This document shows, one piece after another, positions 45,441-56,719 of a stretch of 64,000 bases of DNA. Positions within the stretch are counted from its first letter, which is position 1. Every line of letters starts with the position of its first letter. Under the pieces are notes generated by a model. The model saw only the letters and a program-made list of their open reading frames with translations, was not told where the DNA came from and did no database searches. The position numbers and the translations under genes were made by a program. Origin of the DNA: Diphasiastrum complanatum (Eukaryota; Streptophyta; Lycopodiopsida; Lycopodiales; Lycopodiaceae); assembly GCA_029204225.1 (NCBI GenBank), contig CM055102.1, positions 28,636,969-28,700,968 on the forward strand, written 5' to 3'.

Positions 45441-46690
45441 AGGGGAAAAAAATTTCATCAGATGCTGATAACATTTTTTTTCCTGTGCAACCAACCTTTG
45501 GCCACTTGTAGTCAGAATCAAATTAATGTACTGAATCTTCAGATTGAAGGGTGAAGGTTGCTTCCCAGTGATGTTCCAGAAACAATAGTTAAAAAAATAA
45601 AAAGTCCTTCACTTGTGGGACCCATCAATTTGAAATGAAACTTGAAATTTAGAGTCCTCAATTATTCTCAGTTGTCGATCCAAATCAGATTTTTAAAATG
45701 GACCTTGTACACGTAGGAATATGTGATTGACACATGCTTACTCCCCAGCTTCCTGAAGGCCCTTCCAAAAACTAAGTCTTCAGAAGACTTCAATGCATAG
45801 GTCAAATATTTTACCTCCATTGAAAATGTTTTGGCCTCCAAACTAGAATTTCACATAATGTTTTCCACATTTTGACCTTGGAAGCAAGCATTTTGAAGGC
45901 TATTTTTGGTGTTTTGGAAACTTCTCTGGCATTTCAAAAGATATTTGTACTTTGTAGAATACAAAATAGAGATGGTAGAACTCCATAAATTTGTCTAACA
46001 TTAAAAAAAAAAAAAAAAAGTTTGTTCTAGCTCAAATCCTCACCAAAATAGTCAATTTTGGTGCAATCAGATCCAGATTCAATTATCCTTGCAGGTGGTT
46101 TGCTCCCCAACACTGCTCTCACCAAAAATCTATGGATAATAGTACTGCTTTGGTAATTCTATCAGGATATATAGATTTGAGCAAAAGGCGATCCACTCGA
46201 TTTTTGGATCCGTATGATAGGAAAAAGTTCCTTCATGACCACACAGCAGAAAATGTTCTTAGAGACAATGAAATTTTTTTTTTTTACTCTTTTCCATTTA
46301 ATGTTTGATTACATGTGTTTGATCTTTATTGAATGCCATCAACCTAATTTTGGCTTATAAATTTACATGCTTTTTTGAATCTTTGATATTCAGTTGATCT
46401 TGTTGTGTATCGAACTTGAGCTCGTCTATAAAACCATTGGAATAGCTGAATGATGTAACTATTTTTTGAGGATGTTCCACCATGTTGTGTATTTCGATGA
46501 AATGTTGCTCTTGCCTGCCAATGTGATTTCTCCATTCCTTGTGAGGACCATATACTCAAACTGCCAGACTTTTTTCCAAAAAAGGATGCATGATGCCTTA
46601 GTATGTGCAATATCAAAGATTTATGCATTGGTTAGAATCTATCAAGCAATTTATACTAAAATTATAAAATTGTAAGACACTGTTCAAATG
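45441..46690. other. Unassigned
   Basis: AT-rich sequence with an A run at 46003-46019 and a T run near 46274-46284. No gene recognised. Confidence 0.4.
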
Positions 46691-46949
46691 AATGGTACCG
46701 TGTAGTGGGTGATGTGATTTGAGCCCCAAGCCACCCGAACTGCATCTACAAACTCTATTCTTGTTTTCTCCAATAGGAGTGCATCTGCATATGAAATTGT
46801 GTCTTTTCTAAGCACTTCAACCATATTTAGCGAGCTTTTTCCAAACTTCAACCTTCTTTAACCTTGTTGTTCCTTTATCTTCAAAGTCTTATGTTGCAGA
46901 AATAACATCTTTTCAAACCGAGTATTGGATCTTAGATGTCTCTTTAGAT

Positions 46950-47150
46950 TGATTTGATAAAAATCGATGAGCTTTGACTCCTCCTATGCTAGGTTTACTG
47001 GTGGGTACGTTTCCTGTTTTTCCCGAAAGCTTTTTATCTTTTTGTATTTTAACATGGCCTTTATGAAGGCCTGCTTTTGACAACACGTCCTCTAATCGAG
47101 CGATTGCTTGTTTTGATGCTGACTCTGGCTTAGTTTTTCATGCAAACAAG
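46950..47150 (-). other. Possible exon of an unidentified gene
   Basis: The minus strand is open and protein-like from about 47140: ARLEDVLSKAGLHKGHVKI, then KDKKLSGKTGNVPTSKPS. Codon choice and charge pattern look coding, but I do not recognise the family. No clear pair of splice sites could be fixed. It could equally be a chance open stretch. Confidence 0.25.
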
Positions 47151-47159
47151 ATTATAAAA

Positions 47160-48329
47160 ACCAAGTGTTGGAGCTTGCTACATCAAGATCTTGCTACAAA
47201 AAAAAAGTAAGTATGGACTCACCCTCACTCACACTCATAATAGCTCGAGATCTAAGAGTGTGAAAATGATGAAATTTGATTGGACCTCTAAAACCCTACC
47301 TCTTACTATGATTGGACCTTCTACATGCCACCTCTTACAATGATTGGACCATTTTGGTGCACCTCACTTCATGATTGGCCCAAATTGACAAATTAGATCA
47401 AGAGGTTAGTATGTCACTAAACCTCTAGCATCAAGCCAAGTGTAACTAGCCTACACTACCAAAAGCTAATCCACTTCTAAAATTGGCCTCGAGCGGTTTT
47501 GAAAGAGGACCTTCAACCCTCAAAATAGATGGCTTTTATAATTTCACATGAATGATGGAACTTTGTTCCACAAATCCATAAATTTTAAAATTCTTCTGGA
47601 GGGTTGCTTGGCATTTGTGATTGGTTTGAATCCAATTGAACACCGTTTGAAGAGCGATTTGGAGCATAAGATTGCTTGCTGTAGGGCGACCTTAGAGGGA
47701 TAGGTAGCTGCTCAGACAAATTCTGAAGAAGATAAGATAAAGCCCAAAAATATCTTCTTCTTTGACGGCTAGGGTTTCAAGTAGGGAAAAAGCATTTCTC
47801 TCTCAATGAAAATCCTTTTTTGAAGCTGTAAAGAGCCAGAAGTGGGCGCCCTACTACTGTTGTGGATGTGTGGAGAGGCCGCGGGCGGCCGTGGATCAGC
47901 CAGTTTGCAGGAGTGGATCAATCAGAAATTTCCATGGCTTGAATAAAGAAGCTTGGAGCTGTCATCGCTGAGGAGGAGGTGAGGCCACGGGCCAACGAGC
48001 ATAGAGAATCGGAGTGAGGCTGTATTGGTTGAAAGTGTATAGCGGCTAGAGGACAGACCTTCAATGCACATCCAGCACCTCCATAGACCTGTCTCTGGAT
48101 AGAACCAGCGTACCTACTACCTCTAGGAGGAAGAGAAAGCAGCTGCACAGGATCGTTGGATGGAGGTCCATCACGATCAACGGACTTGATTGGAAGTTTG
48201 AAAGACTATACCGGCCGTCGGATTGAGGCTAGTGGTGGAGGTGGGCTTTGAAAGGGCCCTGAAGAACTGTAAGGCAAAATAGGCCTTCTTTCCATTAAAA
48301 ATTATCAAACTGAAAAAATTGTTGGGTCC
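47160..48329. other. Unassigned
   Basis: No gene recognised. The part after about 47820 is GC-richer than its surroundings and ends at the copia integrase fragment. Confidence 0.4.
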
Positions 48330-48662
48330 CAATCGTTGGGGAAAGCATATGCTTTCATGACTTTCATAGATGATTACTCTAGGAGGACATGGATTTACTT
48401 CTTGAACAAGAAATCTGATGCTTTTGCTCACTTCAAGGAGTTCAAGACTTTAGTAGAGAACCAACTGGATGTACGCATCAAAGTGCTAAGTTTTGATAGA
48501 GGGGGCGAATACAAATCTGATGATTCTGAGGACTTTTGCAAGGAACATGACATCAAAAGACAATTCACACAATCACACATGCCACATAGTAATGGTGTAG
48601 TTGAAAGGAAAAATAGGACTATTATGAAAACTCCTACGATCAGTCCTATCATGAAGATATAA
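48330..48662 (+). pseudogene. Ty1/copia integrase fragment
   Basis: Plus-strand frame with FMTFIDDYSRRTWIYFLNKK (first Asp), RIKVLSFDRGGEYKSD (second Asp; D-R-G-G where D-N-G-G is usual), and HSNGVVERKNRTI (Glu), the DDE core of a copia integrase. It starts and ends abruptly, without finger or RT, so it is a fragment. The DDE residues themselves are intact. Confidence 0.85.
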
Positions 48663-48699
48663 CACTTCCATCTGCTAGTTCTCAACATTATCAAACCGA

Positions 48700-50696
48700 C
48701 AACTCATGCTCATGCAAACGAGATGAGTATCCAACACCACCAGAAAATCCAGCACAACTAGCCATCCAAGGTGGTTATGCTATTGCCATAGGCCCAATAA
48801 GCAACCGCTGCTTTATTTGTGGTGAAACGGGACATTTCATGGCTGACTGTAAAGTAAAAAACCAATACCATGCGGAATGTCCCGACTGTGTCCATAAACA
48901 CAGTTTCAAGGATTGTCCTAAACAACCTCACATGATTCTTCCAGCACATCATATCTCATCCGAACCTGTTAGAGTTCTCACTAGAACACAACGCCAACAA
49001 CATGAACAGCAGCAAAATAATGTCAAATCAGCTGACCTCCAGGGAAGCAACTTGACGGCTTCCACATTACCAGAAGATTACCCAAACCCAAAGGTGGAAC
49101 AACGGCAATACAATGAGTTCCAATATGAGTTTTTGCAAGAGGAAGAACATACAGAAAGTCTGTTCTCAGCTCATATCCTCGAAAAGGAGCAATCCCTACA
49201 GGGACTTGAAGTATTTTCTGACCTCCTGCAAGCTCAACTCACCATGTCGTTTCATACCGCAATAAAATCTTTCACTGAGCTTCAACGTTATATTTATCAA
49301 AATTTTCAGCTGCCTACTATTCTTGATGAACAGCGGGAAACAGAAGAGATTCCTAAAATTCCCCAGATTCCTATGAATCTGTTGAATATAGGTGTTGCTA
49401 AGGGGACTAGCATCACCCTACCTTTGTCCTATAAATACTATCCCGCAGTATCTGCTATCCTAGATAGCGGATCAGGCGTTAATATCATGGCTTTGTCATT
49501 AGCAAAGCCATGGGGCTTTCATACTCTCGATCAACCATGATATAAACTTCGCATGGCTAATCAACGAGTTACTGACCCTGCTGGTCATTTATCAAATATA
49601 AAAGTTCGCATAGCAGGTGTCAAATTTGTGCTACATTGTGTCATCTTAGATTTACCAGAAGATAAAAATACATATAAACTCCTTCTTGGTATGCCCTGGC
49701 TCCAGATGGTAGGTGTTGTCCAAGATTGGAAGCATAGCAAAATTACCTTTGGTAACCATGATAAACGAGTCACGGTTGACTCAACAGGCCATGTCAAGCC
49801 CGCCAAGGTATACGATGATTGGTCATCCACAACATATGACGAATCAGATAGCGTCCTGATCCAACCAAAAGATCACTATACGAGATCCACGGACATAATC
49901 AATTGAGGTCACGCACTAGCCATTGTGGACTGTACTGATTCCAATCGATGTCGTATTGAAGCTGCTGCAGTAGATGTGGATATTCTCCCATCTTCTGTAG
50001 ACATTGACACACCCATCATCCCACTTATGATGATTGACCCGATTCCTATAGCGTGGTGCCCAGGAGAATCTAGTGTCTCTACTGCCCATGTTTCAGAAGA
50101 AGGTATTCTTTCCATGGATGATGTAGACATGACGGATGAACATGTACTCCTATATCTAGATGCACAATCTTATCCGCCAAAAACAATTCCTAAGGAGATA
50201 ACGACACCAGGATCATTGGCTCACGTCCAACTGACATCCAAGGTACCCAACATCCCAACATACAAGCCCAAATCCAAAGTATATACATGGGATGTGTATC
50301 TCGACGAAGTCTGGGATACAATCGACGACGATCTGATAAGTGAGGCACCAACACCGCCCACTCAAAAACAACAAAAACCTCGGTTACAAAAAACTAAAGT
50401 TATTGATACAAAATTAACCGAGCGTCAAAAACAGATGCATGAAAAGCTTAAACAGCTGATCAAGCCCTTGTCCAAAGGGATAGAAACTAAACAATCCGAC
50501 CAAGCTTCCACGTCCGGTAGTGAATCAGCTCAGATGATTCCCAAAGTCCCAGAAAATTTTGTGGACCCACCTTTTGATCCTCCACAGAAGTTTGAAGACT
50601 TTACATTGGATGACGTTGTTAACCAATTATTATTGCATCTTTATAATCGACTACGCCGGCAAGGCACGTGCAAACACTTGACGGGATACTCCTAGA
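48700..50696 (+). pseudogene. Gag zinc knuckle, retropepsin and tail of an RT-less element
   Basis: A plus-strand coding region with CFICGETGHFMADC (CCHC knuckle, about 48810-48850), a second Cys/His cluster (CPDCVHKHSFKDC), a glutamine-rich linker, then a retropepsin: AILDSGSGVNIMALS (D-S-G at about 49460) and YKLLLGMPWLQMVGV (about 49675-49715). One TGA near 49540 and one near 49904 break an otherwise continuous frame. About 260 codons of acidic and lysine-rich sequence follow to a stop at 50693-50695. No RT, RNase H or integrase is present. The tail is not recognised. Confidence 0.75.
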
Positions 50697-50699
50697 CAC

Positions 50700-51530
50700 T
50701 GTCGTAAACGTGGGTCGTCTACGGCGGTATTATGAAGAGTTATTTTTTGTTGACCCAATTTAGCATCTTTTCCCTAGTATATATTCTGCATTTTTATTTA
50801 TTTTATTATTTTATTTTATTTTCATTCCTTGCTTGTAATTCTCGTTTTGCATGCCTATTGTTCACCTCGTTCCTTGTTTATACTTCATATAGTTACTAAT
50901 GTACTTTTTATGAGTTTTCTTTTTCCTGTACATACTCATGGGTCATGGATGTTTTAGATCAACAAATGATAGGCTACACCATAGGCAATGATTCTCACAC
51001 TTTAGCCACCTCATCTCTGTCTGACTGGTATCTCAGGCATACAAACATTTCTGGAGATACACCTTTTCATAAGAACTTCTACTCTGAGCCACAGTCATAT
51101 TTTTCCTTTGAAGTTCTTCACTTGCATCAATCAGATCCATTCCTTTAATGAGGTTTTCTCAAATCTCAACCGAAGTGCTTCAGTCATATCTCAACCAAAG
51201 CACTCCGCTCAAATCTCAACCGGAGCACTCCACTCAAATCTCAACCGGAGGACTCCGCTCAAATCTCAACCGGAGCACTCCGCTCAAATCTCAACCGGAG
51301 CACTCAGCTCAAATCTCAACTGAAGCACTCAGCTCAAATCTCAACTGGAGCACTCAGTTCAAATCTCAACCAGAGCACTCAGCTCAAATCTCAATCGGAG
51401 TATTTCAGTCAAATTTCGACCGGAGTATTTCAGTCAAATCTCGACCGGAGGATCTAAATTCAAATCTCACGAACCGGCACATCCCATCTCGCTCGCCACC
51501 AGAATTGAATTCTAGATCCCTGTCCTGACA
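50700..51530 (+). repeat. Putative LTR containing the 25-bp minisatellite
   Basis: Non-coding sequence between the protease-tail frame and the next gag-like frame. Its right end, CCCTGTCCTGACA, is followed by GGTTATCAAAGCCC, a likely degenerate tRNA-iMet primer site (TGGTATCAGAGCC). This marks 51528 as a probable LTR end. The left end is not fixed, and no second copy lies in the window, so the LTR call is inference. Confidence 0.45.
51157..51470. repeat. 25-bp minisatellite, about 12 copies
   Basis: Units of the type AAATCTCAACCGGAGCACTC plus 5 bases repeat head to tail. Early units carry CCGCTC endings, middle ones CAGCTC, and the last ones change to TATTTCAGTC, so the array shows graded divergence. 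The period is not a multiple of three, so each frame cycles through all three readings. Confidence 0.9.
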
Positions 51531-51557
51531 GGTTATCAAAGCCCGTACCTGGTACAC

Positions 51558-52040
51558 ATGGCCTATGCCAACTATCATGCAATGACCAGGTCATGCCAAA
51601 TCATAGTTCTACCTATCAGGAATTATGTTTATAATGTATCTTTTGCGGCAGCCGACTTGCAACCTTATGGGTTTCCGCGAGGACCAAATGCTATCTCAAG
51701 GACACTCCACAAGATAGAGCAAACGACATACTTCAAGTACATCGATCCCTCTGTGACCAAGTGGAAGAATAAGGATGGGTACAGTGTGGAAACCATCAAT
51801 GACCTGCAGCTCCAAGCAGCATGTGCCTATCTCACCAGGTGCACACAAAAACCACGAACGAAAATGTTGAGGGTACCCATGTCCCTGTTTCACATGATGG
51901 CAGATTCACGACTGCATGCCCAGAACCTCTATGATTGGGCACAGTTTGCTTCGAACTGCCTACATGACTGCATTAAGAACAAGCAACCTATCACAATATT
52001 GAGATATCTTATGACAGATATCACTCTTCACCAAGTATAG
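51558..52040 (+). pseudogene. Gag-like ORF of the RT-less element, first part
   Basis: An open frame of 160 codons just after the putative primer site: QIIVLPIRNYVYNVSFAAAD, RTLHKIEQTTYFKYIDPSVT, LQLQAACAYLTRCTQKPRTK, then LHDCIKNKQPITILRYLMTD. I do not recognise a family. Its place after an LTR-like end and upstream of coiled-coil sequence suggests a gag precursor. A stop at 52038-52040 is followed by more coding-like sequence in frame. Confidence 0.45.
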
Positions 52041-52554
52041 AACGGGCCAAAGCTTCAACAACAACTGCAGCTTGCGGACAAGGCATGGGACATCACCATT
52101 GAGTCCAAAAAGTCCAAGCGTGCACGATCAAGAACTACCTCCCCATCGGGATCCCAACCTAAAAGGGTCAACACAAGTATACTCCCACTAGTACGGAGGC
52201 AAACAAGCCCACAACCGGATCCACAAGCAGCTGCAACATCCGAACCTGAAGAGGCCGATACCTCCAAGGCCCAGTTGCTTGACACACGACAACAAAGAAT
52301 GCAAAAGAAGCTTCAAGCTGGGAGCACAGTACTAGTGGAATCAGCTTCAGATGGTTCCACCTCAGATGATGGCAGCTCATCCACGACATCACAACAGCAC
52401 TCATCACCCTTACATGTCATTGACGGGCGTGGTGGAGCAACAACATCAGCAGTAGCCCAACATATGACCACCTCACACCCTACTACTCCACTAAACGAAG
52501 TCACCCACATTGATTACCACACCAATGCCAACAACATCACCAACGGCACAAGAT

Positions 52555-52588
<34 letters not shown>

Positions 52589-53905
52589 GGAGTGGGGATA
52601 TTTAGTCCCCAGGTCACGAAAGCGGCTCAACAACCACAAGCCCAACAAGTCCACACACTAGACACGTCGCAATATTTTGATGTTGCGGACCTAATGGAAA
52701 TAAGCGACGACGAGCCAGAGAAGGAGAAGCAGCCAGGAAGAAGTCTGACCCCTCCACTAACCACCACCACCACCACAGCAGTTACTAACATCATCCCTCC
52801 ACTACCTCCACCTCCACCTCCACCTCCATCTTCAGCTCTAACACAATGCTTATTTTTTGGGTTGACCTCACTATCCCACACTCCAGATCAGTACCCAACT
52901 CTCAGTAACCCTGAAAAGCTCACTGAAGCAACCAAGCGCTTGATGATAGGCCTATCCGAAACAAGCTACCACATGCATTGGTTGGTGAGCCAGTATCAAA
53001 TGCTCGAGAGCAAGGTCCAACATCAAGACCAAGAAATTGTGAAATATCAGAGGCTGGCCAAGGAGAAAGAAAAAGAGACAGTGGAAGCCAGATCCGTGAT
53101 GGCCGGGCAAAAATCCACTTTGGAAGAGGTCCAACAACAACTGAAGCACCAGATGGTCCAAATCGACCAAGTACGAGACGGATCATCAGGTGCAATGACA
53201 GTCGATGCTCCTCTAGTCAAGCCCAAGGACATTCAATTCCAAGCTCCACAGGCCTCAGCCATTCGGATGGAGAAATACTTGCGGCTAATCCAAGAACGAG
53301 AAGCCGAAAAGAAAATTTTTCAAAACATTGTGGCCAAGCAAGAGAAGATCATCCTTGAGTCCTAGAAGCAGCTGGAAGACACCACGAAGGCTCTGCAGCA
53401 AGTCTTGGACAAGGTGAACCAATGGACACGACATGCAAGGCCCAAGCAGACGCTCAACCAACGAAGCCATGGGACGATGATGGGAATGATGGAGCAGGGA
53501 AACAAGGCGGGAAAATCCACCCTTCAGACGGTAGCTCGAGATCGGTTGGCCAGAGAGCCAATGCTGCTTCTAGAACTGTTTCTCGACCCCCTCTCACTTT
53601 TAACCCCTCCTCCTACTCTGCTTTCAACTTTTTCGAAACATTCATTCCAACTTACCCGATTTTTTCATCTTCCCTCTCTCCATCAGCTCCTAGCAAAATA
53701 ATAGGCCCATCAAAAGGCCCAACTGACAGCTACAAAGCCCGACGGGACGAGTTCCTCCAACAACTCCACTCTCTCGGTGCAGCATATAACTTGTTGATCC
53801 CACCTCCTCCTAAACCTATCACCAACTCACCCCAACTAACACGGACATTGGAGGAGATGATGACTTCTTGGCAGATCAACTAGAGACAAGAAGGTTCTCT
53901 CCCAG
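52041..53905 (+). pseudogene. Low-complexity and coiled-coil part of the same gag-like region
   Basis: After the stop the plus strand continues with Ser/Thr/Gln-rich sequence, a 31-G run (52557-52587), and from 52592 an open frame of 257 codons: an acidic stretch (DLMEISDDEPEKEKQ), a proline run (about residues 70-80), then a likely coiled coil of about 110 residues (QYQMLESKVQHQDQEIVKYQ ... TLEEVQQQLKHQMVQIDQV, EREAEKKIFQNIVAKQEKII). It stops at 53363-53365, with the sense continuing in another frame to about 53883 (DSYKARRDEFLQQLHSLGAA). Coiled coils fit a gag assembly role, by inference. Confidence 0.45.
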
Positions 53906-54059
53906 GCAAGACACGGACGCAGCTGAGCTGTCGACAAGTGAGAAAGCCAAAGAAAAAGACACGGGCACCAAGGCCCTAGATGATTATCTGGCGAGGCCAT
54001 CCCAACCGCGTAGGACAACTTTCCCTACCAGGCCCAGAGGCAAATTGGCTGACACAAGA

Positions 54060-54715
54060 GAGTCAGAGAATTTTTGAGGAAATACCCTCCCAACATGAGG
54101 GGAGGCAAAGAAGACATTGATCAAAGCCAATACTCCACCAGGGCCGAGATCATTGCCGCGCTATAACGGCAACCAGAATGGCGGAATAAAATCTTGAAAG
54201 ATAGCAAGCGACTTCAGGAGTATTTGAAGGCACCAGCATGGAAGCGGGTGGATCCTTTCTACATGCCACTCAAATGCAGAAATCCATGGCCGATGGAAAA
54301 GCCACGAGTAGAGTTGGTAAACTGGCCAGTCATTCCGGGAATTTCAGAGAGAACCACCCCGGATGATCTGAGGCTGCAGTTACTCGACTTCGGGCATGAA
54401 TACAAAACAAGTGCCGAGTATTGCAGATCTATGGCCTTTCTGATGCAGCAAGATTGTTTTTGGGATCGAGGCTTGGAGCCCATCAAAATCAACCCAAATG
54501 TAGCCCTCCAGTCGAAAGAAGACCATGAGATGATGGCCAGGCTATACTACAAAGCGGCCTTCATGTCGTCACGCTATGTGACCATGGTGGAAGATTGGCA
54601 GGAATGGGCTTCGTGGAAAAGGTAAGAGAATATCTGGGGCCCCTCAAATTCAGAAGTAAGCTCCGCTTCCAAGTTTTTGAAGCCTTGGGGCGAAAGATGA
54701 GCTAGAAAAAACAAA
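54060..54715 (+). pseudogene. Gag-like region, C-terminal block
   Basis: Plus-strand coding with one TAA near 54165: VREFLRKYPPNMRGGKEDID, then RLQEYLKAPAWKRVDPFYMP, NPWPMEKPRVELVNWPVIPG, EYCRSMAFLMQQDCFWDRGL, and MARLYYKAAFMSSRYVTMVE. After a frame change it ends KVREYLGPLKFRSKLRFQVF. Family not recognised. In an intact element the CCHC-protease block now at 48700 would be expected downstream of this block. Confidence 0.4.
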
Positions 54716-54803
54716 CGACATGACGACGAGGCGAGTAGGACTCGCAAGAAGTTCTTAGGAAGGCTGGAATGTAGCGGCCAATTGAGAGACTTCCAATTTT
54801 GAT

Positions 54804-54826
54804 AAAAATAATAATAATAATAATAA
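54804..54826. repeat. (AAT)n microsatellite
   Basis: About seven AAT units in a row. Confidence 0.8.
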
Positions 54827-55379
54827 GTTTTGCGGATAATAAGCACCTGGTTTTACGGAAGCGAACGAAGATCCACGCTTTTCCAAGTGCCACGCGAAAG
54901 ACATCACAGGTGTTGCAGTGGGTCCTGCAACAGATTAGGAGTGGATAATGTTAACAGATTCCAGAGAATACCTAGATGCCGAACCAAGCCGAAGACACAA
55001 AATACCTCTCACCCATGTTCGAGTTGCTTCTTGCCTTTGCTATTGTATGTGGCTGGAGGATGATAAGTGTGTGGTCGTTGGTGGGTTGGATAAGTGAAGT
55101 GGATTAGTGTAAATGTTGGGAAAATCTGGATGGGTTCATGATTGATTGCTTCATTGGTGTTGAGTAATATACTAAACTTCTTACTAGCAGGTTTGTTTTG
55201 TGTGGGATTGAATGTTTAAGGTTGTCCAAAAGCATGAGAGAGGTTGAAGGTTGTTGATGAGTTGCGTAGCCGTATGCCGACAATGCTTGGATAAGCTCGG
55301 ACGAAGGGAGTGTACATCACCAAGTAAATTACGAAGTTTGAACCTGTGGAGTGGCTACTGTATCTATGTCCAGTCCGCG

Positions 55380-55805
55380 GCCTCATCTGCTGCATACGAC
55401 AACCAGTCTAGCCACTAGTACTGTGGCTATTTTCCTGCTGGATCTGCCTACGGCCCTCTCTGTGTGCGGTAGCCCGCCTACATGCTAATTTTTTGCGCCT
55501 GCAGCCTGCCTGTCTACTATTTTGTGACCTGATCTGCGACTGTTTTGCGGTGGTATATGCGGCCTGCAAACTGCCTGCCCACCTACCTGCGGAGTTTGTG
55601 CAGCCTGCATTTATGTGGCCTGCGTTTCTACGACCTGTGCGCTGCCTACTGCCAAAAGGAAACCATTTCAGGCATGTATCTATTGTCTGCGAGCCGAAAA
55701 GACATGTGTGGACCTGCGGCGACTTGTTATAGCCCTCTGATGGCCTGAGCGACCTGTTTACAACCTGTGCGGACCTGCGGCGACCTGTTGCAGCCCTTTG
55801 ATACA
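55380..55805. repeat. Degenerate CCTGCGGC-type repeats
   Basis: Motifs such as GGACCTGCGGCGACCTGTTG and GGCCTGC recur, with a duplicated block at about 55712-55740 and 55772-55800. GC content is higher than around it. No gene recognised. Confidence 0.5.
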
Positions 55806-55875
55806 TACTTAAGAATACTTTTTAACCAAGGAATGGCAATGTGGCCTTGGCCACTTACCCTTGTGTGGGTAAGTG

Positions 55876-55881
<6 letters not shown>

Positions 55882-55910
<29 letters not shown>
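55882..55910. repeat. (GT)n microsatellite
   Basis: About 14 GT units, followed at 55936-56000 by two copies of a unit of about 36 bp containing CGATTTTCCTTTTTTGTATT. Confidence 0.85.
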
Positions 55911-55912
<2 letters not shown>

Positions 55913-56133
55913 GAAAAACGTAATGCCGAGTTTTCGATTTTCCTTTTTTGTATTTGTGATGCACATTTCGATTTTCCTTTTTTGTATTTGTGATGCACAT
56001 CCAGAGGTGGAATTTACTTGCATCTGAAGTAAGCACTAGTTCTGTTTAAAATTCTCCTTCTTAAATAAACGCATGAAAGATTTTGCCGAAATCCATGAGA
56101 GATGAGAATCTCAAACTTGTCGTTACGTAGGGG

Positions 56134-56220
56134 AAGGCCCGAACCTCTCGGGCCTTCTGAGTTGGGCTCTACCCGAGGGCCCTCCCAGTACGAAAGGCCC
56201 TCGGAGTAGGGCCTCCCCCC

Positions 56221-56252
<32 letters not shown>

Positions 56253-56267
56253 ACATACACACACACA
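56134..56267. repeat. GC hairpins next to poly-C and (CA)n
   Basis: Two perfect 9-bp inverted repeats, AAGGCCCGA/TCGGGCCTT (56134-56142, 56148-56156) and CCGAGGGCC/GGCCCTCGG (56173-56181, 56196-56204), are followed by a C run (56222-56238) and (CA)n to 56267. Confidence 0.8.
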
Positions 56268-56650
56268 AAACCTTTGAAACAAACTCAACGTGTGGCGTAA
56301 CCAAGAAGACACCGGCTGCTCTTACGGGCACGACACATGGTACTCCCGACCACGTGGAATATATTAATCTGAATGGCCGATCGGAAAAAGGTGGCAAAAT
56401 GTGAAGGTTTCTGAGAGAATCCAACGATGGCGGCCCTTCAATGGTTACGAAGGGCATGCACGCGGTTCCTTGCTTTTTCCCGGAATATTTCCTGCATCAC
56501 TCTTCTCTCTACCTTCCTACGAGAATGTCGAAGAGTAAAAGGAAGAGCAAGGTTTTTTAAATAGATTTTTCAAGAAGGAAGATCGCGAAGGAGGAAGATC
56601 ACGGCCAGCAGGTGGCACTTTGATACCTGGTTTTTTCTTCTTAAAAAAAA

Positions 56651-56710
56651 CGTTCCGACCCACTTCGTTTCGGAACGTACAGTACGTTCCAACCCAAAAG
56701 GGTCGGAACG
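56651..56710. repeat. Nested perfect palindromes
   Basis: Outer arms CGTTCCGACCC (56651-56661) and GGGTCGGAACG (56700-56710) are perfect complements. Inside lies GGAACGTAC-A-GTACGTTCC (56672-56690), itself a perfect 9-bp palindrome around one base. The motif CGGAACG or its complement occurs four times in 60 bp. Confidence 0.85.
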
Positions 56711-56719
56711 GGCTTCTAA

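Noticed and set aside
48330-50696. Copia integrase and CCHC-protease read as one element
   Set aside because: Copia order is gag-protease-integrase-RT, whereas here integrase precedes CCHC and protease. The protease type and lack of copia RT argue for two separate fragments.
51108-51528. Repeat protein encoded by the 25-bp minisatellite
   Set aside because: The 25-bp period rotates the frame every unit, so the open frames are a by-product; there is no start context or continuation.
52557-52587. 31-G run as a functional slippage or G-quadruplex frameshift site between gag-like frames
   Set aside because: Runs of this length are unreliable in sequence and the flanking frames are already broken, so nothing supports programmed slippage.
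55767-56027. Cysteine/valine-rich small protein
   Set aside because: It is translation of the (GT)n tract and its flanks.
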